Notes under the pieces: model-generated
Databases searched by the model: none
Told to the model about the DNA's origin: nothing
Seen by the model: the letters and a program-made list of their open reading frames with translations, nothing else
Shown here: positions 52,753 to 60,852 of the stretch, piece after piece
Numbering within the stretch: the first letter of the stretch is position 1
How the letters are laid out: every line of letters begins with the position of its first letter
Source of the DNA: AP-15 sp963785565
Lineage (GTDB): Bacteria > Pseudomonadota > Alphaproteobacteria > ATCC43930 > CGMCC-115725
Assembly (NCBI GenBank): GCA_963785565.1
Contig: CAWAVV010000031.1
Location: forward strand, 1-64,000
Reading direction: 5' to 3'
Length of the DNA stretch: 64,000 nucleotides
Translations under genes and position numbers: made by a program

Positions 52753-53354
52753 TCGACCGCCTGGTCCTTGTACTCTTGCTCGCGGGCTGCGCCCTCGCCG
52801 CCGCGATCATCACCGCCGAGATGGCGCGGGCGCCCGACCGCGACGACCCGGTGAGCATGGCGTCGCCGCCGCCGGAGGCCGCACCGCCCACGACGCGCCC
52901 GGAGCCCCCTGGGCGATATAATGAGCTGTCGGCGGCGATCCTCGCCCGGCCGTTGTTCAACAACACGCGGCGACCCCCGCCACGCGGCGGGGACAATGCG
53001 ACGGCTGATTCCGGGCTTGCCGATACCAGGCTGACCGGGATCGTTGTCGGACCCAGCCATCGGATCGCGATCTTTGCCCCGCTCGGGGCAAAGGCGCTGG
53101 TCGTCAGTGAGGGCGAGACCGTAAGCGGATGGCGGGTCGAACATATCAATCCGCGCGAGGTCTCGTTGAGCGGTCCGAACGGGACCAAGACCTTGCAGCC
53201 GAAATTCGACCCCAACCTGGCGCCGCCGCCATCCCCCACCGTCGGAGCGGCCAATCCTGCCCCGGCGCCTGTCCCGGCAGCCGCGCGGCCGGGCTTTCCG
53301 CCGATGCTGTTAAACCGGCCCCCGCCCCGGCCGGGCCAGCTGCGGGGGCGGTGA
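52749..53354 (+). CDS. T2SS GspC/GspN-like inner-membrane protein
   Basis: A 201-aa bitopic protein: an N-terminal hydrophobic helix (LVLVLLLAGCALAAAIITAEM), a Pro-rich linker, and a periplasmic homology-region-like domain (AAILARPLFNNTRRPPP, LTGIVVGPSHRIAIFAPLGAK, VSEGETVSGWRVEHINPREVSL). That domain resembles GspC HR or GspN of Xps systems. A Pro-rich tail follows. GspC links the platform to the secretin. Whether this is GspC or GspN cannot be settled by eye; no other candidate for gspC is present. Confidence 0.75.
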   Translation: MIDRLVLVLLLAGCALAAAIITAEMARAPDRDDPVSMASPPPEAAPPTTRPEPPGRYNELSAAILARPLFNNTRRPPPRGGDNATADSGLADTRLTGIVVGPSHRIAIFAPLGAKALVVSEGETVSGWRVEHINPREVSLSGPNGTKTLQPKFDPNLAPPPSPTVGAANPAPAPVPAAARPGFPPMLLNRPPPRPGQLRGR

Positions 53355-55627
53355 TGCAGGTTTGCCGGCGGCTAATCTGGTCATCTGCCGTGACGGTACT
53401 GCTGGCGGCTCTTGGCTCTTGCCAGCCACCGCCTGCCCCTGGCCTGGCGCCGCTCGAGCAACCCGCCGGCCTGCAGCCGGCGGCGCCGCGGATCAGCGGC
53501 CCTATTCCGGTCAATCATACCGGCGAGCGCATGTTCGCGGACCGCGGGACGGTTGGCGGGCCGGCGGCCGCGCAGCCCTCGCCGCCGCCAGCGGGCGCCG
53601 TCTCCGACCAAAACGGCGACGTCACCTTGAATTTCGTCGATACTGACATTCGCGAGATCGTCCGCACGATTCTCGGTACGACGTTGAAGCTCAATTATAC
53701 GATCGACCCTCGTGTGCATGGCACCGGATCGATCGAGACAACGACGCCGCTGGCGCGCTCGGCCCTGCTGCCCGCGCTCGAAACTCTGCTCAACCAGAAC
53801 GGCGCGACCGCAGTTCAAAGAAACGGGGTCTACGATGTCGTGCCGGTCGCTGTCGGGAACATCACCAACCAGTCTTCCGCAAGCGGCATAGGAGCCGGCG
53901 CCCAGGTCGTGCCGCTGCGTTATACCTCCGCCAAGGACCTCGCCAAGATGCTGGAGCCCTATGTCGGCGAGGGCGGTAAGATCACTGCCGAGGCCGCGAG
54001 CAATGCGCTGCTGGTGACAGGGGACGCAGCGGTTCGGCAGACTTTGGTCGGTCTGATCCGCGCCTTCGATATCGATATCCTGTCCGGGCGATCCTACGCT
54101 CTGTTTCCGGTCGGCGACGACGATCCTGCCAAGCTTGCGGGCGAGCTCGAAAAAGTGCTGCAGGCCCAAGCCGAGGCTCCGCTCGCCAACATTGTTCAAG
54201 TGCTGCCGATGGCGCGGGTCAACGCGGTTCTCGTGGTTTCCTCGCAACCGCGTTACATCGACGCGGCGAACCGTTTCTTCCGGCTGGCGTCGCGGGTCGA
54301 GGATGCGACCGCTCGGGCCTGGCATGTCTATTACGTGCAGAATGGCCAGAGCACCGACCTCGAGGGCCTGCTGCAGCGTGCCTTCACCCCTGGCAACGTC
54401 TCGCCGACCCCAGCGCCGCCCGGCGGCACCGCCCCCGGCGCCGGCCAGCAAAGTTTGGGCTTCGGCAACGCTGCCGGGGGCACCCCCGGGGTCGGCGGGG
54501 CAGGCGGTTCGATTTCCACCACCGGGGCGGCCGGTGGAACCGGTGGCGCTGGCGCCGGCGGCGCCACCGGCGGGTTTGGCTCGGCGATCCCGGCGACCGC
54601 GGCGGCGGAGACTCCCGCGACCGAGCCGTTGTCGGCGGAGGCGGGGGGCGGCGCCGGCGCCAACATCAACCGGATCCGCATCATCGCCAATCGCACCAAC
54701 AATGCTCTCTTGGTCTATGCCACCCCCGCTGAATATTCGGTGATCGAGGGAATGCTGCACAAGATCGACATCATTCCTCTGCAGGTATTGATCGAGGCGA
54801 CTATTGCCGAGGTCGACCTCAACGACCAGCTGCAATACGGCACGCAATTCTTCTTCAAGACCGACCACGTCGCCGAGACCCTGGGATCAACCGGAACCAG
54901 CGGCCCTTTCAATCCTCCTTTTCCTCCGTTGAATAGCCTGCCCTTTCCCTCGACCCTGCCTTACTTCGTCCTCAGCAAAGGTCCGAATTTCGCGCTCGCG
55001 GCGCTGGCCAATGTGACCAAGGTCAAGGTGCTTTCCGCGCCCGAGGTCATGGTTCTCGACAACCAGCCGGCCCGCCTCCAGGTCGGCCAGCAGGTCCCGG
55101 TTCTGACCGGGACCGCGACCAGCACGCTGGCCGCGGGTGCTCCGGTCGTCAACAGCGTCGACTACCACGAGACCGGGGTGATCATGCAGGTGACGCCGCG
55201 CGTCAACACCGGCGGTCTGGTCAGCCTCGACATCGCTCAGGAAGTTAGCGACGTAGCGCAACAGGCGACCAATACGGTCACCGGGTCGCCGACTTTTGAC
55301 GATCAGGTGTTCCGCACCCGGGTGGCGGTCCAGGATGGCCAGACGGTGGGGATGGCGGGGCTGATCCGCGACAATGTCTCGCAGGGGAATTCGGGTCTTC
55401 CGTTCATCAAGGACATCCCCATCCTCGGCACCCTGTTTTCGACCCAGGCCAACTCGCGGATGCGCACCGAGCTGCTGGTGCTGATAACCCCACACGTCGT
55501 GCACGATCAGCGTGACGCGCGCGCGCTCACCGAGGATTTGCGCAGCCAGCTGATCAATGCCGGGCTGGTTCCGCAGCAGGTCGAGCGCCAGGGCGGCTCG
55601 GGCTTGTCCAACCCCAACGGCCTGTGA
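53354..55627 (+). CDS. gspD: T2SS outer-membrane secretin GspD, apparently a lipoprotein
   Basis: 757 aa from ATG 53354 (TGATG overlap with the previous gene). The N-terminus WSSAVTVLLAALGSC reads as a lipoprotein signal with LGSC as lipobox. N0-N2 ring domains follow (DVTLNFVDTDIREIVRTILG, VPLRYTSAKDLAKMLEPYVG, VLPMARVNAVLVVSSQPRYI). A Gly-rich insert of about 80 residues (about 355-437) precedes N3. The secretin core is ALLVYATPAEYSVIEGML, LSAPEVMVLDNQPARLQVGQQVP and GLPFIKDIPILGTLFS, ending TELLVLITPHVV. The lipid anchor recalls self-piloting HxcQ; no pilotin gene is seen. Confidence 0.93.
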   Translation: MQVCRRLIWSSAVTVLLAALGSCQPPPAPGLAPLEQPAGLQPAAPRISGPIPVNHTGERMFADRGTVGGPAAAQPSPPPAGAVSDQNGDVTLNFVDTDIREIVRTILGTTLKLNYTIDPRVHGTGSIETTTPLARSALLPALETLLNQNGATAVQRNGVYDVVPVAVGNITNQSSASGIGAGAQVVPLRYTSAKDLAKMLEPYVGEGGKITAEAASNALLVTGDAAVRQTLVGLIRAFDIDILSGRSYALFPVGDDDPAKLAGELEKVLQAQAEAPLANIVQVLPMARVNAVLVVSSQPRYIDAANRFFRLASRVEDATARAWHVYYVQNGQSTDLEGLLQRAFTPGNVSPTPAPPGGTAPGAGQQSLGFGNAAGGTPGVGGAGGSISTTGAAGGTGGAGAGGATGGFGSAIPATAAAETPATEPLSAEAGGGAGANINRIRIIANRTNNALLVYATPAEYSVIEGMLHKIDIIPLQVLIEATIAEVDLNDQLQYGTQFFFKTDHVAETLGSTGTSGPFNPPFPPLNSLPFPSTLPYFVLSKGPNFALAALANVTKVKVLSAPEVMVLDNQPARLQVGQQVPVLTGTATSTLAAGAPVVNSVDYHETGVIMQVTPRVNTGGLVSLDIAQEVSDVAQQATNTVTGSPTFDDQVFRTRVAVQDGQTVGMAGLIRDNVSQGNSGLPFIKDIPILGTLFSTQANSRMRTELLVLITPHVVHDQRDARALTEDLRSQLINAGLVPQQVERQGGSGLSNPNGL

Positions 55628-56475
55628 GCCGGATGCGGCGAGCGGGGATGCCACGCGGGCCTGTGCCCCGCAACGGCGGCTTCGCGTTGCTGATCGTGCT
55701 GTGGACCTTGGCGCTGATCGCCTTCCTGGTCCTCCACCTGACCGCGAGCGGGCGAACCGAGATCCGCATCGCCGACAATCTCGTCGACAACGCCGTCGCC
55801 GCGGCGGCGGCTGATGGGGCGATTTCCCAGGCCATCTTCAACCAATCGAACCCGAAGCCCGAACAACGTTGGCCGCTCGACGGAACCGCCCATCCGTTGA
55901 CGATCGGCAATAGCCGGGTGGTGGTGCGGCTCGAAGACGAGGCGTCGCGGATCAATCCGAACCTGGCTTCGCCGGCGCTGATGGAAGGCCTGCTTCGCGC
56001 TCTCGGCAATGACCCCGGCAGCGCGCGGCGCCTCGCCTCTTCCATCGCCGACTGGGTTGGCTCGGCGCCGATGCCGCGGCCGCAGGAGGCTGTGTTTGCC
56101 GATTATCGTGCGGCGGGCCTCGATTACGGGCCCCCTGGGGCGCCATTCGAGACACTCGATGAACTCGGCCGGGTGCTCGGCATGACCCCGGCATTGTTCG
56201 CCGCGGTGCAACCTCATTTGACCTTGTTTGGCCCTGCCGAGCCGAACCGAACCGACGCCGACCCGATCGTAGCCGCGGCCCTGGCCACGATCCCGCAGCT
56301 CGGCCAGGCCGCCCCCCCGACCAGCCCGACGCCAACCGATCTGTTGACCGTGCGCATCTCCGCCGCGGCGGTCGGCTCTGGGAATGCCCGGGCAACCCGC
56401 GTTGCGATCGTGCGGGTCGGCCCGAGTTTGCCTCAAGGCTACGCCGTGCTCTCGTGGGGCAGCGGCAGCGACTGA
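55624..56475 (+). CDS. gspK: Pseudopilus tip protein GspK
   Basis: A 283-aa minor pseudopilin starting at a GTG overlapping the gspD stop by 4 bases. The prepilin-like site is NG-GFALLIVLWTLALIAFLVLHL, without Glu at +5, as usual for GspK. The helix-rich domain LEDEASRINPNLASPALMEGLLRALG and the helix-hairpin-like FETLDELGRVLGMTPALFAAVQPHLTLF (in two parts) are typical. It caps the pseudopilus. It is the last plus-strand gene of the operon; gspG lies beyond a repeat block on the other strand. Confidence 0.9.
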   Translation: MSRMRRAGMPRGPVPRNGGFALLIVLWTLALIAFLVLHLTASGRTEIRIADNLVDNAVAAAAADGAISQAIFNQSNPKPEQRWPLDGTAHPLTIGNSRVVVRLEDEASRINPNLASPALMEGLLRALGNDPGSARRLASSIADWVGSAPMPRPQEAVFADYRAAGLDYGPPGAPFETLDELGRVLGMTPALFAAVQPHLTLFGPAEPNRTDADPIVAAALATIPQLGQAAPPTSPTPTDLLTVRISAAAVGSGNARATRVAIVRVGPSLPQGYAVLSWGSGSD

Positions 56476-56520
56476 CCTAGACCATGCGCGCTTTAGATTG
56501 AAGCACTTCAAGCTTATCGC

Positions 56521-56612
56521 CTCCCCCGGGCTCGACCCGGGGGTCCACGCCTTCATTCGCGGATATCGGAACGAGAAGACGTGGACGGCCGGATCAAGTC
56601 CGGTCGCGGGGA
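56521..56612. repeat. Palindromic intergenic repeat block between gspK and gspG
   Basis: CCCCCGGG-CTCGA-CCCGGGGG and, further on, CCGGA-TCAAG-TCCGG are two perfect hairpins joined by TCCACGCC / GTGGACGG complementary stretches. The block starts after CTAGACCATG (56477), also seen at 45211. This is a common alphaproteobacterial intergenic repeat and would act as a two-way terminator between convergent genes. Confidence 0.7.
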
Positions 56613-56644
56613 TTGACGTGCGCTTCCATCCAAGAGAATCCCGC

Positions 56645-57118
56645 TCACTCGTTATCGATCTCGGCGTCCGAACCGGTGCCGCCGGGCTTGCCGGTCGGAC
56701 CGAGCGAATAAAGATCGTAATCGTGCCCGGGCCGCTGACTTGGCATGCGGTAGAGGAACGGGTGACCCCAGGGATCTTCGGGCGCCTTCTCCCCTTTGAG
56801 ATAGGGCCCGCTCCAGTGCTGTGTCCCGGCAGGGGCGGCGATCAGCGCGTCGAGACCCTGTTCGGTCGTCGGATAATTTCCGACGTCGAGCTTGTAGATG
56901 TCGAGCACGCTGGCGAGGCGTTCGATCGACTGGTGGGCAATTTTCTCCTTGGCCGAGCCGAGCTGACGTAATGCCGCGGGGGCAACCAAGCCGATCAGCA
57001 ATCCAAGGATGGCGAGAACGACGAGCAGCTCGAGCAAGGTGAAGCCGCTTTGCCGACGGCGGTCGGCGCAGTCGCGATCGAACGGGCGGATCAGCGGGGA
57101 CGAGAGGTAACGCAACAT
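56645..57118 (-). CDS. gspG: Major pseudopilin GspG
   Basis: 157 aa from ATG 57118 (MLRYLSS), with a 26-residue leader ending QSG-FTLLELLVVLAILGLLIGLVAP. This is the canonical prepilin motif with Glu+5. The globular domain shows the GspG hallmarks: IERLASVLDIYKLDVGNYPTTEQGLDAL, WSGPYLKGEKAPEDPWGHPFLYRMP and GHDYDLYSLGPTGKPGGTGSDAEI, the last holding the Ca-binding loop. It forms the pseudopilus shaft. It is on the strand opposite to gspE-K, which is unusual; it must have its own promoter, possibly allowing high expression of the major subunit. Confidence 0.93.
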   Translation of the reverse strand: MLRYLSSPLIRPFDRDCADRRRQSGFTLLELLVVLAILGLLIGLVAPAALRQLGSAKEKIAHQSIERLASVLDIYKLDVGNYPTTEQGLDALIAAPAGTQHWSGPYLKGEKAPEDPWGHPFLYRMPSQRPGHDYDLYSLGPTGKPGGTGSDAEIDNE

Positions 57119-57310
57119 GCCGGACCGAAAGCCGCGCGAACCAGGACGGCTAATACCAGATATGGGCATCTTTGTGACGTGTTGGGACCCAAGCATCGGA
57201 CGCCACGGCGCCAGGAACCAACATGAGCAACAAAACAATCGCGGCCACGGGCGCGAAGAGCAGGAGTAAGACGAAGGCGATGGCATCGCTGATGGCTCGC
57301 CCCCGGTCCT

Positions 57311-57613
57311 TCAGCCGCCCATTTCGAGCGGCGTGATAGCGGCGACGTTGATGGTGGCCCGCGCCTTCTTGGCCTCATAGAGGCTGTTCAGGTTGAGCCA
57401 ATATAGTTCGCTGGTCCCGAACACCCGGCCGAGCCGCAGCGCCATTTCTGCCGATATGCCGCGGGTGCCGTTCAGTATCGCGGTGACTGCATTTGGTGGA
57501 ACGCCGATCCGATCGGCGAACTTGCGCGCGCTCATGCCGAGAGTGTCTAGCTCGTCGCGCAGGAATTCCCCGGGATGCACCGGCGGCAGGTTGTCGATCG
57601 CTGGGTAAGTCAT
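57311..57613 (-). CDS. higA: HigA-type antitoxin
   Basis: 100 aa from MTYPAIDNLPPVHPGEFLRDE (ATG 57613; an earlier in-frame start at 57622 adds three residues). It is an XRE-family antitoxin of the HigA/VapI type: PGEFLRDELDTLGMSARKFADRIGV then PPNAVTAILNGTRGISAEMALRLGRVFG is the helix-turn-helix region. The higB gene ends 12 bases upstream of its start, so the toxin comes first as usual for higBA. It neutralises the toxin and represses the pair's promoter. Confidence 0.9.
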   Translation of the reverse strand: MTYPAIDNLPPVHPGEFLRDELDTLGMSARKFADRIGVPPNAVTAILNGTRGISAEMALRLGRVFGTSELYWLNLNSLYEAKKARATINVAAITPLEMGG

Positions 57614-57625
57614 CGTGGCCATCTT

Positions 57626-57952
57626 TCAGCTGTAGTGCTTATTGATTTCGACGTCGTAGGGCTCGCCGTGAACCGTTCCGATGTCCTCGCCCTCCGACAG
57701 AGGTTTCAGGGTTGCCCATCGGAAGCAGACACGCCATTGCCCATCGATCCGAATGCTGTATTCGCCCGACCGCGAGCCTTCGAGGGCTTCGAACCGATTG
57801 GACGGCGGGTTGCGAACGTCATAGAGCCGTGTCGCCGCCTGCAGTTTGGTCGGAGCCCGTATCGCCTTCTGAGAGCACGCCTCGAACTGGCGAACTCGCT
57901 TGCCGGCGAGAAAATCGGCTGTCGGTCGATCGCGGCAGTTCCGTATCGTCAC
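57626..57952 (-). CDS. higB: HigB-type mRNA interferase toxin
   Basis: A 108-aa RelE/HigB-fold protein starting at a GTG (57952). Family blocks are TADFLAGKRVRQF, RLYDVRNPPSNRFEALEGSRSGEYSIRIDGQWRVCFRW (the core with the catalytic basic residues) and EPYDVEINKHYS at the end. A 20-residue insert (TLKPLSEGEDIGTVHG) before the last strand is somewhat longer than usual. Cleaves mRNA on ribosomes; paired with the antitoxin gene directly downstream. Confidence 0.88.
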   Translation of the reverse strand: MTIRNCRDRPTADFLAGKRVRQFEACSQKAIRAPTKLQAATRLYDVRNPPSNRFEALEGSRSGEYSIRIDGQWRVCFRWATLKPLSEGEDIGTVHGEPYDVEINKHYS

Positions 57953-57984
57953 CCGGATGTTATGTGTTACGGCTCACGTAACAG

Positions 57985-58623
57985 TCAACCGGAAAAGTCC
58001 GGGGCAACAGGGGCAGGGTCGGCGGTGGACGGATCGTCCTCCGGGTCGCCGGATGGCGGGACCAGGCCTTGGGCGCGGGCGAGGCGCTCGAGTTTCGCGC
58101 GCACCTGGGCGATCGGGTCGTCGTCCGGCGGGGCGCCGGGCGGATCGGCCGCGTCGGTCGCGCCGGGGGCAACAGGCGCGGGGTCGGCGGTGAGCGGGAC
58201 GTCCTCCGGGTCGTCGGATGGCGGGACCAGGCCCTGGGCGCGGGCGAGGCGCAGGAGCTTGGCGCGCACCTGGGCGATCGGGTCATCGGCCGGCGCGAAG
58301 CCGGCGGGGTCGGCAGGCGTGGTGACCATGCGCGGATCGACCTTGCGCAGCAGTTCGAACAATAGCTTGGTCGCGGCCAGATCGGCCCCCGCCGATCGCT
58401 CGACCAGCCGCGCCACCACCAGCTCGCGCTTGGTCAGCCGGCCATTGGGCTCGCCGGCGTCGGCGTCGGCCGCCGCGTCGAGCGCACGCTCCAGCAACGT
58501 CGCCAGATTTTTCGAGCCGCGCGGCCGGCCGTGTGGGTTGGCGCGATTGCCTTTCTTGAACCGGGTCGCGGCCGGCGGCTTCTTGTAGCCGATCTGATAA
58601 TCGCGCGGAGCGTCAGCCGGCAA
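57985..58623 (-). CDS. DUF5681 protein with an internal tandem duplication
   Basis: About 212 aa from a TTG at 58623. The N-terminus has the DUF5681 core (YQIGYKKPPAATRFKKGNRANPHGRPRGSKNLATLL), a basic Gly-rich segment often found near phage or transposon genes. The C-terminal half contains two copies of DDPIAQVRAKLxRLARAQG followed by LVPPSxDPEDxPxTADPAP, about 50 residues each; the duplication must be recent since the DNA also repeats (58030-58150 against 58180-58300). The function of DUF5681 is unknown, possibly DNA-associated. It lies 32 bases from higB on the same strand. Confidence 0.78.
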   Translation of the reverse strand: MPADAPRDYQIGYKKPPAATRFKKGNRANPHGRPRGSKNLATLLERALDAAADADAGEPNGRLTKRELVVARLVERSAGADLAATKLLFELLRKVDPRMVTTPADPAGFAPADDPIAQVRAKLLRLARAQGLVPPSDDPEDVPLTADPAPVAPGATDAADPPGAPPDDDPIAQVRAKLERLARAQGLVPPSGDPEDDPSTADPAPVAPDFSG

Positions 58624-58733
58624 TCGCCCGTCTCATAACTCGTCCTCTTTTCAAACCGGGATGTGCATCCCAAATCTGGGCGATAATAGCGAAACTCACA
58701 ACAATTGTCAAGATGACAATAGAAACGGCCGCC

Positions 58734-58925
58734 GCCGCGAATTCCCGTCTGTTCCCGGTTCGGCGGTTTATTTTCCCGTTATCAGGCAAAAAATTCCCGG
58801 TTCGGCCGCTACGGGAATTCGTCGGCAACCTGTTGATTCGGCACCGCGTTTTTACCGCTGGCAAGGCGCCGGCGGCCCGCGCCGGCGAAATTCCCGGTTA
58901 TTTTGCCGGTTCACGGGAATTTGCT
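58734..58925. repeat. TTCCCGG/CGGGAA-rich repeat cluster in a gene-free stretch
   Basis: In the 317 bases 58624-58940 there is no supported gene. Instead AATTCCCG, GTTCCCGGTTCGGC, TTTTCCCGTTATC, AATTCCCGGTTCGG, CGGGAATTCG and AATTCCCGGTTATTTTGCCGG...CGGGAATTT follow one another. Translated in several frames this gives Asn-Arg-Glu-Phe/Thr-Gly-Asn-like peptides. I recall such TGNF/NREF strings as spurious predicted peptides from alphaproteobacterial intergenic repeats. It is probably an interspersed repeat, not coding. Confidence 0.6.
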
Positions 58926-58940
58926 CCGGCGTGTGCCGGG

Positions 58941-60104
58941 TCAGAACATCCCCAGCCCCAAGATGCCGTCATCCGGGTCGAGGCCGGCCAGCACCCGCTT
59001 GCCGATCAGGTCGCGCAGGGTTTCCGAGGCGCCGCCGCCCAAGGTGCCGTAGCGGGCGCCGCGGTAAAAGCGCGACACCGGGTACTCGTCGGTGAAGCCG
59101 TAGCCGCCATGCACCTGGATCGCCTCGCTGGTGACCTTGAGCGCCATCTCGTTGCAGGTGACCTTGGCGACCGCGGCCAACAGCGGGTCGGGGAACGGGT
59201 CGGCGGTGGCGCAGGCGCGGTACAGCACGCTGCGCGCGGTCTCGATCTCGCGGTACATCTCGGCGATCTTCCAGCGGATGCCCTGGAAATCGGCGATGGC
59301 GCGGCCAAAAGCCTTGCGCTGCTTGACGTATTTGACCGCCTCTTCGAGGGCGCCCTCGGCGAGGCCGAGCGAGATGCTGGGGTTCAGGCAGCGCTGGGTG
59401 TTGAAGGCCGACAAGAGTTTGCGGAACCCATCCTCCAGGACCAGGTTCTCGGGCGGCAATTCGCAATCCTCAAAGCGGATCTCGTGCAGATTTTCGCCGC
59501 CCATCGTGTGGTAGGTGCCGGTCACCGAGAACCCCGGCGTCCCCTTTTCGACCAGCACGCAGCCGATCCCTTCCCGCCCGGGCTTCTTGTCGATGCGGGT
59601 GAAGACCACGAACATGCCGGCTTCCTCGGCGCGGCTGATCAGGGTCTTGACCCCATTCAGCCTGAGCCGGTTGCCGACATGGTCGATATTGGTCCGGTAA
59701 TTGGCGACGTCGGTGCCGGCGTCGGGCTCGGTCATGCAGATCGCCAGCAGACAATCGCCGCTGACGACCGCGGGCAGGATACGCTGCTTGATCGGTTCCG
59801 GCGCATAGGCAGCGATGATCCGGGTCTGCACCCCGACCTCACCCAGCACCGCCATCGCCGTGACATAGCAGACCTTGGCGATTTCCTCGAGCACCAGCGC
59901 CGTATCGAAGACCGGGAGGCCGAGCCCGCCATATTCCTCCGGCACCGCCATGCCGAGGACGCCGATTTCGGCAAGCTGCCGCAGGTTCTCCCACGGAAAG
60001 GTGCCGTCCATGTATTTGAGCGCGCGGGCCCGGAACTCGCTCTGGGCGAGATCGCGGACGGTCTGCACGAACTGGCGCTGCTCCACGGAGAGGCTTGTCA
60101 ACAC
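58941..60104 (-). CDS. Acyl-CoA dehydrogenase family protein
   Basis: A 387-aa flavoprotein. It has the N-terminal helical domain (LAEIGVLGMAVPEEYGGLGLP), the FAD/substrate segment ICMTEPDAGTDVANY, and YVKQRKAFGRAIADFQGIRWKIAEM. The final IQVHGGYGFTDEYPVSRFYRGARYGTLGGGASETLRD matches the family's C-terminal domain. At the position of the usual catalytic Glu (YEG in medium-chain enzymes) the sequence reads GGG. A base could come from an acidic residue of the G helix (ALEEAVKY), as in isovaleryl- and long-chain enzymes, or the enzyme may do a different reaction. It probably acts in fatty- or branched-acid oxidation along with the enoyl-CoA hydratase upstream. Confidence 0.88.
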   Translation of the reverse strand: MLTSLSVEQRQFVQTVRDLAQSEFRARALKYMDGTFPWENLRQLAEIGVLGMAVPEEYGGLGLPVFDTALVLEEIAKVCYVTAMAVLGEVGVQTRIIAAYAPEPIKQRILPAVVSGDCLLAICMTEPDAGTDVANYRTNIDHVGNRLRLNGVKTLISRAEEAGMFVVFTRIDKKPGREGIGCVLVEKGTPGFSVTGTYHTMGGENLHEIRFEDCELPPENLVLEDGFRKLLSAFNTQRCLNPSISLGLAEGALEEAVKYVKQRKAFGRAIADFQGIRWKIAEMYREIETARSVLYRACATADPFPDPLLAAVAKVTCNEMALKVTSEAIQVHGGYGFTDEYPVSRFYRGARYGTLGGGASETLRDLIGKRVLAGLDPDDGILGLGMF

Positions 60105-60129
60105 GGGATTCTCCCTTGCCTCGACTTGC

Positions 60130-60852
60130 TCAGATCAATCCCAAATCGCGCAGGCTGGTGTGGCGGTTGCGGCCAATGATGACGTGGTCGTGCAACACGA
60201 CGCCGAGCGGGGCGGCGGCTTTCTTGATGTCCTGGGTGACGGCGATGTCGGCCTTTGAGGGGGTCGGGTCGCCGGAGGGGTGGTTGTGCACCAGGATCAG
60301 CGCCGAGGCGCCGAGCTCGAGCGCGCGCTTGACCACCTCGCGGGTATAGACCGGGGTATGGTCGACCGTGCCGCGCTGCTGGCGTTCGTGCTTGAGCAAT
60401 ACATTCTTGCGGTCGAGAAACAGGATGTGGAACTCCTCGACCTTGTTGTGGGCGATTTGGGCATTGCAATAGTCGATCAGCTTGTCCCAGGAATTGACCA
60501 CCGGCTGCTCTTGCAATTCGGCTCGCATCAGGCGCAAGGCCGCTTCGCGCACCGATTTGATCGCGGCGATCCCGGCGAGGCCGAGCCCGGCGGCGGCGAG
60601 CGCGTCGGGGGCGGCGCTCATCAGGGCGGCGAAACCGCCGAATTGATCGAGCAGATCTTTCGCCAGCGGCTTTACATCCCCGCGCGGGTTGCTGACGAAC
60701 AGCATCACTTCGAGCAATTCGTAATCGGGCAGGTTTTCCGCCCCGGCGTCGATCAGACGCTGACGCAGCCGCTCGCGGTGACCGTAATAGTGGGGCGCGT
60801 CGTCCCCGGCCTCGCTGAGTTGCTTCGGTTTGCGGCGGTGAATCGTATTCAT
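60130..60852 (-). CDS. radC: RadC-type JAB/MPN domain protein
   Basis: A 240-aa RadC family protein: a helix-hairpin-helix-like N-terminal part (HYYGHRERLRQRLIDAGAENLPDYELLEVMLF) and the JAMM metalloprotease-fold motif HNHPSGDPTPSKAD, with EFHILFLDRKN before it. The historical DNA-repair role is doubtful; its function is unknown and some members act in competence or anti-phage contexts. Its ATG overlaps the stop of the upstream enoyl-CoA hydratase by 4 bases. The acyl-CoA dehydrogenase gene starts upstream of nothing else on this strand, so the three form one operon-like run. Confidence 0.92.
   Translation of the reverse strand: MNTIHRRKPKQLSEAGDDAPHYYGHRERLRQRLIDAGAENLPDYELLEVMLFVSNPRGDVKPLAKDLLDQFGGFAALMSAAPDALAAAGLGLAGIAAIKSVREAALRLMRAELQEQPVVNSWDKLIDYCNAQIAHNKVEEFHILFLDRKNVLLKHERQQRGTVDHTPVYTREVVKRALELGASALILVHNHPSGDPTPSKADIAVTQDIKKAAAPLGVVLHDHVIIGRNRHTSLRDLGLI

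Noticed and set aside
58713..60179. A 488-codon plus-strand frame
   Set aside because: Antisense of the acyl-CoA dehydrogenase, extended by repeat DNA.
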